From: Nitrosomonadales bacterium
GTDB lineage: Bacteria > Pseudomonadota > Gammaproteobacteria > Burkholderiales > Gallionellaceae
DNA: 64,000 nt
Assembly: GCA_016235045.1 (NCBI GenBank)
Contig: JACRME010000019.1
Coordinates: 48,688-112,687 of the forward strand
Reading direction: 5' to 3'
Within the stretch, counting starts at the first letter, position 1, and each line of letters starts with the position of its first letter. Below the pieces are notes generated by a model that had not been told where the DNA came from, did no database searches, and saw only the letters and a list, made by a program, of their open reading frames with translations. Below are positions 62,720 to 64,000 of the stretch, piece after piece. Both the position numbers and the translations under genes were made by a program.

Positions 62720-63973
62720 ATGAACGCCCCGGAAAAATCCACCCATACACCGATGATGCAGCAGTACCTGCGCATCAAGGCAGACCACGCCGACAAGCTG
62801 CTGTTCTACCGCATGGGCGATTTCTACGAACTGTTCCATGACGACGCCGTGCGCGTCGCCAAACTGCTCGACATCACCCTCACCCAGCGCGGCGCTTCCA
62901 ACGGCCAGCCGATCAAGATGGCGGGTGTACCGTATCACGCCGTGGAGCAATACCTGGCGCGGCTGGTGAAGATGGGCGAATCGGTTGCGATATGCGAACA
63001 GATCGGCGACCCCGCCACCAGCAAAGGCCCGGTCGAACGCAAAGTGGTGCGCATCGTCACCCCCGGCACCGTCACCGACTCCGCCCTGCTGGAAGAGAAA
63101 CGCGACAACCTGTTGCTCGCCATATCTACTCCCTCCCCTGACAAGGGGAGGGCTGGGGAGGGGTTAGGGTTTGAAGTCGGCCTAGCCTGGCTCAACCTCG
63201 CCTCCGGCCAGTTCACCCTCGCCGAAGTCGCCGCCAAACAACTGCCCGCCGAACTGGAACGCCTGCAACCTTCCGAAATCCTGTTCGCCGAAAGCACCAC
63301 TGCGCCACAGTTCAAGAACGCCGCCAGCAAATCCCTGCCCGACTGGCACTTCAACCGCGACACCGCGCACCGCGCGCTGTGCCAGCAGTTCGCCACCATC
63401 GACCTCGCCGGATTCGGCTGCGAAGACTTCACCTTGGGTCTGGAAGCCGCAGGTGCCCTGCTCGGCTACGCCAAACTGACCCAAGGCCAAAGCATCGCCC
63501 ACATCCGCAGTGCGCAGGTCTACCACGCCGACGAATACGTGCGCATGGACGCCGCCACCCGCCGCAACCTGGAGATCACCCAGACCCTGCGCGGCGAGCC
63601 CGCGCCGACTTTGCTCTCGCTGCTCGACACTTGTGCAACCAACATGGGCAGCCGATTGCTGGCGCACTGGCTGCATCATCCGCTACGGGATCGCGCCGCG
63701 TTGCAAGCAAGACTGGAAGCGGTCACCGATCTGCTCCCCTCGCCCACTGGTGGGAGAGGGGCCGGGGGAGAGGGCCACCAATCAGTCCACGAACATCTAA
63801 AACCCAGCGTAGACGTAGAACGCATCACCGCCCGCATCGCCCTTCGCTCTGCCCGCCCGCGCGACCTGTCCGGACTGCGTGACACGCTGAAGAGCCTGCC
63901 ACAACTGCAAACCACCCTACCCCCTCTCCCTTTAAGGGAGAGGGCTGTGAAGAGAGTAGAAACGTCAAACTAG
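62720..63973 (+). CDS. mutS: DNA mismatch repair protein MutS, N-terminal part; frame interrupted by stop behind a repeat
   Basis: The mismatch-binding domain begins [20 protein letters not shown] with the mismatch-reading [11 protein letters not shown] (Phe and Glu intact). The connector and core domains follow ([29 protein letters not shown] [17 protein letters not shown]). Two palindromic repeats have added in-frame residues (near 140 and 340 of the protein). A third introduces a stretch ending in TAG at 63971-63973, after 417 codons. Immediately after the stop the same frame continues with MutS-like LQTLSDALQ up to the window end. The ATPase and clamp domains lie beyond. As written the protein would be truncated, so the gene is broken, read through, or misassembled here. 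The 3' end is outside the window. Confidence 0.85.
   Translation: MNAPEKSTHTPMMQQYLRIKADHADKLLFYRMGDFYELFHDDAVRVAKLLDITLTQRGASNGQPIKMAGVPYHAVEQYLARLVKMGESVAICEQIGDPATSKGPVERKVVRIVTPGTVTDSALLEEKRDNLLLAISTPSPDKGRAGEGLGFEVGLAWLNLASGQFTLAEVAAKQLPAELERLQPSEILFAESTTAPQFKNAASKSLPDWHFNRDTAHRALCQQFATIDLAGFGCEDFTLGLEAAGALLGYAKLTQGQSIAHIRSAQVYHADEYVRMDAATRRNLEITQTLRGEPAPTLLSLLDTCATNMGSRLLAHWLHHPLRDRAALQARLEAVTDLLPSPTGGRGAGGEGHQSVHEHLKPSVDVERITARIALRSARPRDLSGLRDTLKSLPQLQTTLPPLPLRERAVKRVETSN
63129..63169. repeat. REP-like palindrome A inside mutS
   Basis: CCCTCCCCT (63131-63139), loop GACA, AGGGGAGGG (63144-63152) form a perfect nine-base-pair stem, followed by a CTGGGGAGGGGTTAGGG tail. It adds about 11-14 codons in frame between the NLLLAIS region and the LNLASG strand, compared with E. 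coli MutS. Confidence 0.75.
63734..63776. repeat. REP-like palindrome B inside mutS
   Basis: CCCCTCGCCCA (63736-63746), loop CTGG, TGGGAGAGGGG (63751-63761) form an eleven-position stem with one mismatch, followed by a CCGGGGGAGAGGG tail. It adds residues in frame before [13 protein letters not shown]. Confidence 0.75.
63917..63955. repeat. REP-like palindrome C inside mutS, just before the in-frame stop
   Basis: CCCTCTCCCTT (63922-63932) and AAGGGAGAGGG (63934-63944) form an eleven-base-pair stem around one base. It is followed by a poorly conserved tail, and the in-frame TAG lies 26 bases after the stem. Confidence 0.75.
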
Positions 63974-64000
63974 CTGCAAACCCTGTCCGATGCCCTGCAA

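Noticed and set aside
60390..62750. 786-codon minus-strand frame rich in His, Asp, Gly and Val
   Set aside because: It is the antisense of suhB, pit and the DUF47 gene, which have clear family motifs; long antisense frames are expected in GC-rich genes.
1..64000. CRISPR arrays, rRNA and tRNA genes
   Set aside because: No regularly spaced direct repeats and no recognisable rRNA or tRNA sequence were noticed; a tRNA scan could not be run.

Overview
The window looks like a chromosome segment of a betaproteobacterium, probably of the Nitrosomonadales/Gallionellaceae or methylotroph type. This is inferred from gene content: an exosortase-B (XrtB/EpsH) exopolysaccharide locus of the methanolan eps kind, a complete ISC operon flanked by trmJ, cysE and suhB, and a cobalamin-dependent ribonucleotide reductase. 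No rRNA, tRNA or CRISPR array was recognised.

Layout. 1-5 kb: 3' part of a DUF1015 gene, a small membrane protein with a SUEL-lectin-like domain, and class II ribonucleotide reductase nrdJ behind a promoter that overlaps a canonically spaced pair of NrdR boxes. 5-11.2 kb (minus strand): a NadE-like synthetase, an AsnB-like amidotransferase and an AMP-forming acyl ligase packed as an operon, then two paralogous degenerate response regulators, one of them receiver-only. 11.8-24.2 kb (plus strand): acyl carrier protein, SGNH-like protein, two alpha/beta-hydrolase-fold proteins, a GT61, two paralogous PKD/beta-helix exoproteins around a GT4, a TupA-like ATP-grasp protein and a polysaccharide deacetylase. 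24.2-37 kb (minus strand): seven glycosyltransferases (one fused to a STAS domain), an ExeA-type ATPase, a DUF535 protein, a broken IS200-like element, a methyltransferase and a Wzx-type flippase. 37.3-38.8 kb (plus strand): a Wzy/O-antigen-ligase-like protein. 38.9-47.8 kb (minus strand): the secretion core, read as epsB, epsD, xrtB, epsI, epsE, an outer-membrane barrel, the Wzz-type epsF and the kinase epsG, preceded by one PEP-CTERM protein. 48-52 kb: a DEAD-box helicase, an HI0933-like flavoprotein, a cytochrome b561, SirB2 and DUF2798 proteins. 52-60 kb (minus strand): trmJ-cysE-iscRSUA-hscBA-fdx-iscX-dsbB. 60-64 kb (plus strand): suhB, a Pit phosphate transporter, a DUF47 protein, and mutS interrupted by palindromic repeats.

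How it fits together. The central 43 kb probably makes, polymerises, exports and decorates one exopolysaccharide. EpsB would load the first sugar on undecaprenyl phosphate, the glycosyltransferases extend it, Wzx flips it, the Wzy-like protein polymerises it, and EpsF/G/E with the barrel control length and export. XrtB/EpsI would process PEP-CTERM proteins. The NadE/AsnB/acyl-ligase/ACP/hydrolase group resembles the accessory proteins of exosortase-A loci and may build a carrier-bound substituent for the polymer. Two strong sigma-54 (-24/-12) promoters, one before the LuxR-type regulator and one before the first beta-helix lipoprotein, together with related GTACT...AGTAC palindromes before the receiver gene and the PEP-CTERM gene, suggest a dedicated RpoN-linked control circuit.

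The most notable points are this hybrid XrtA/XrtB module with its regulatory sites, the paired degenerate receivers, the beta-helix paralogues, and a mutS gene carrying three REP-like palindromes, with an in-frame stop just behind the third.
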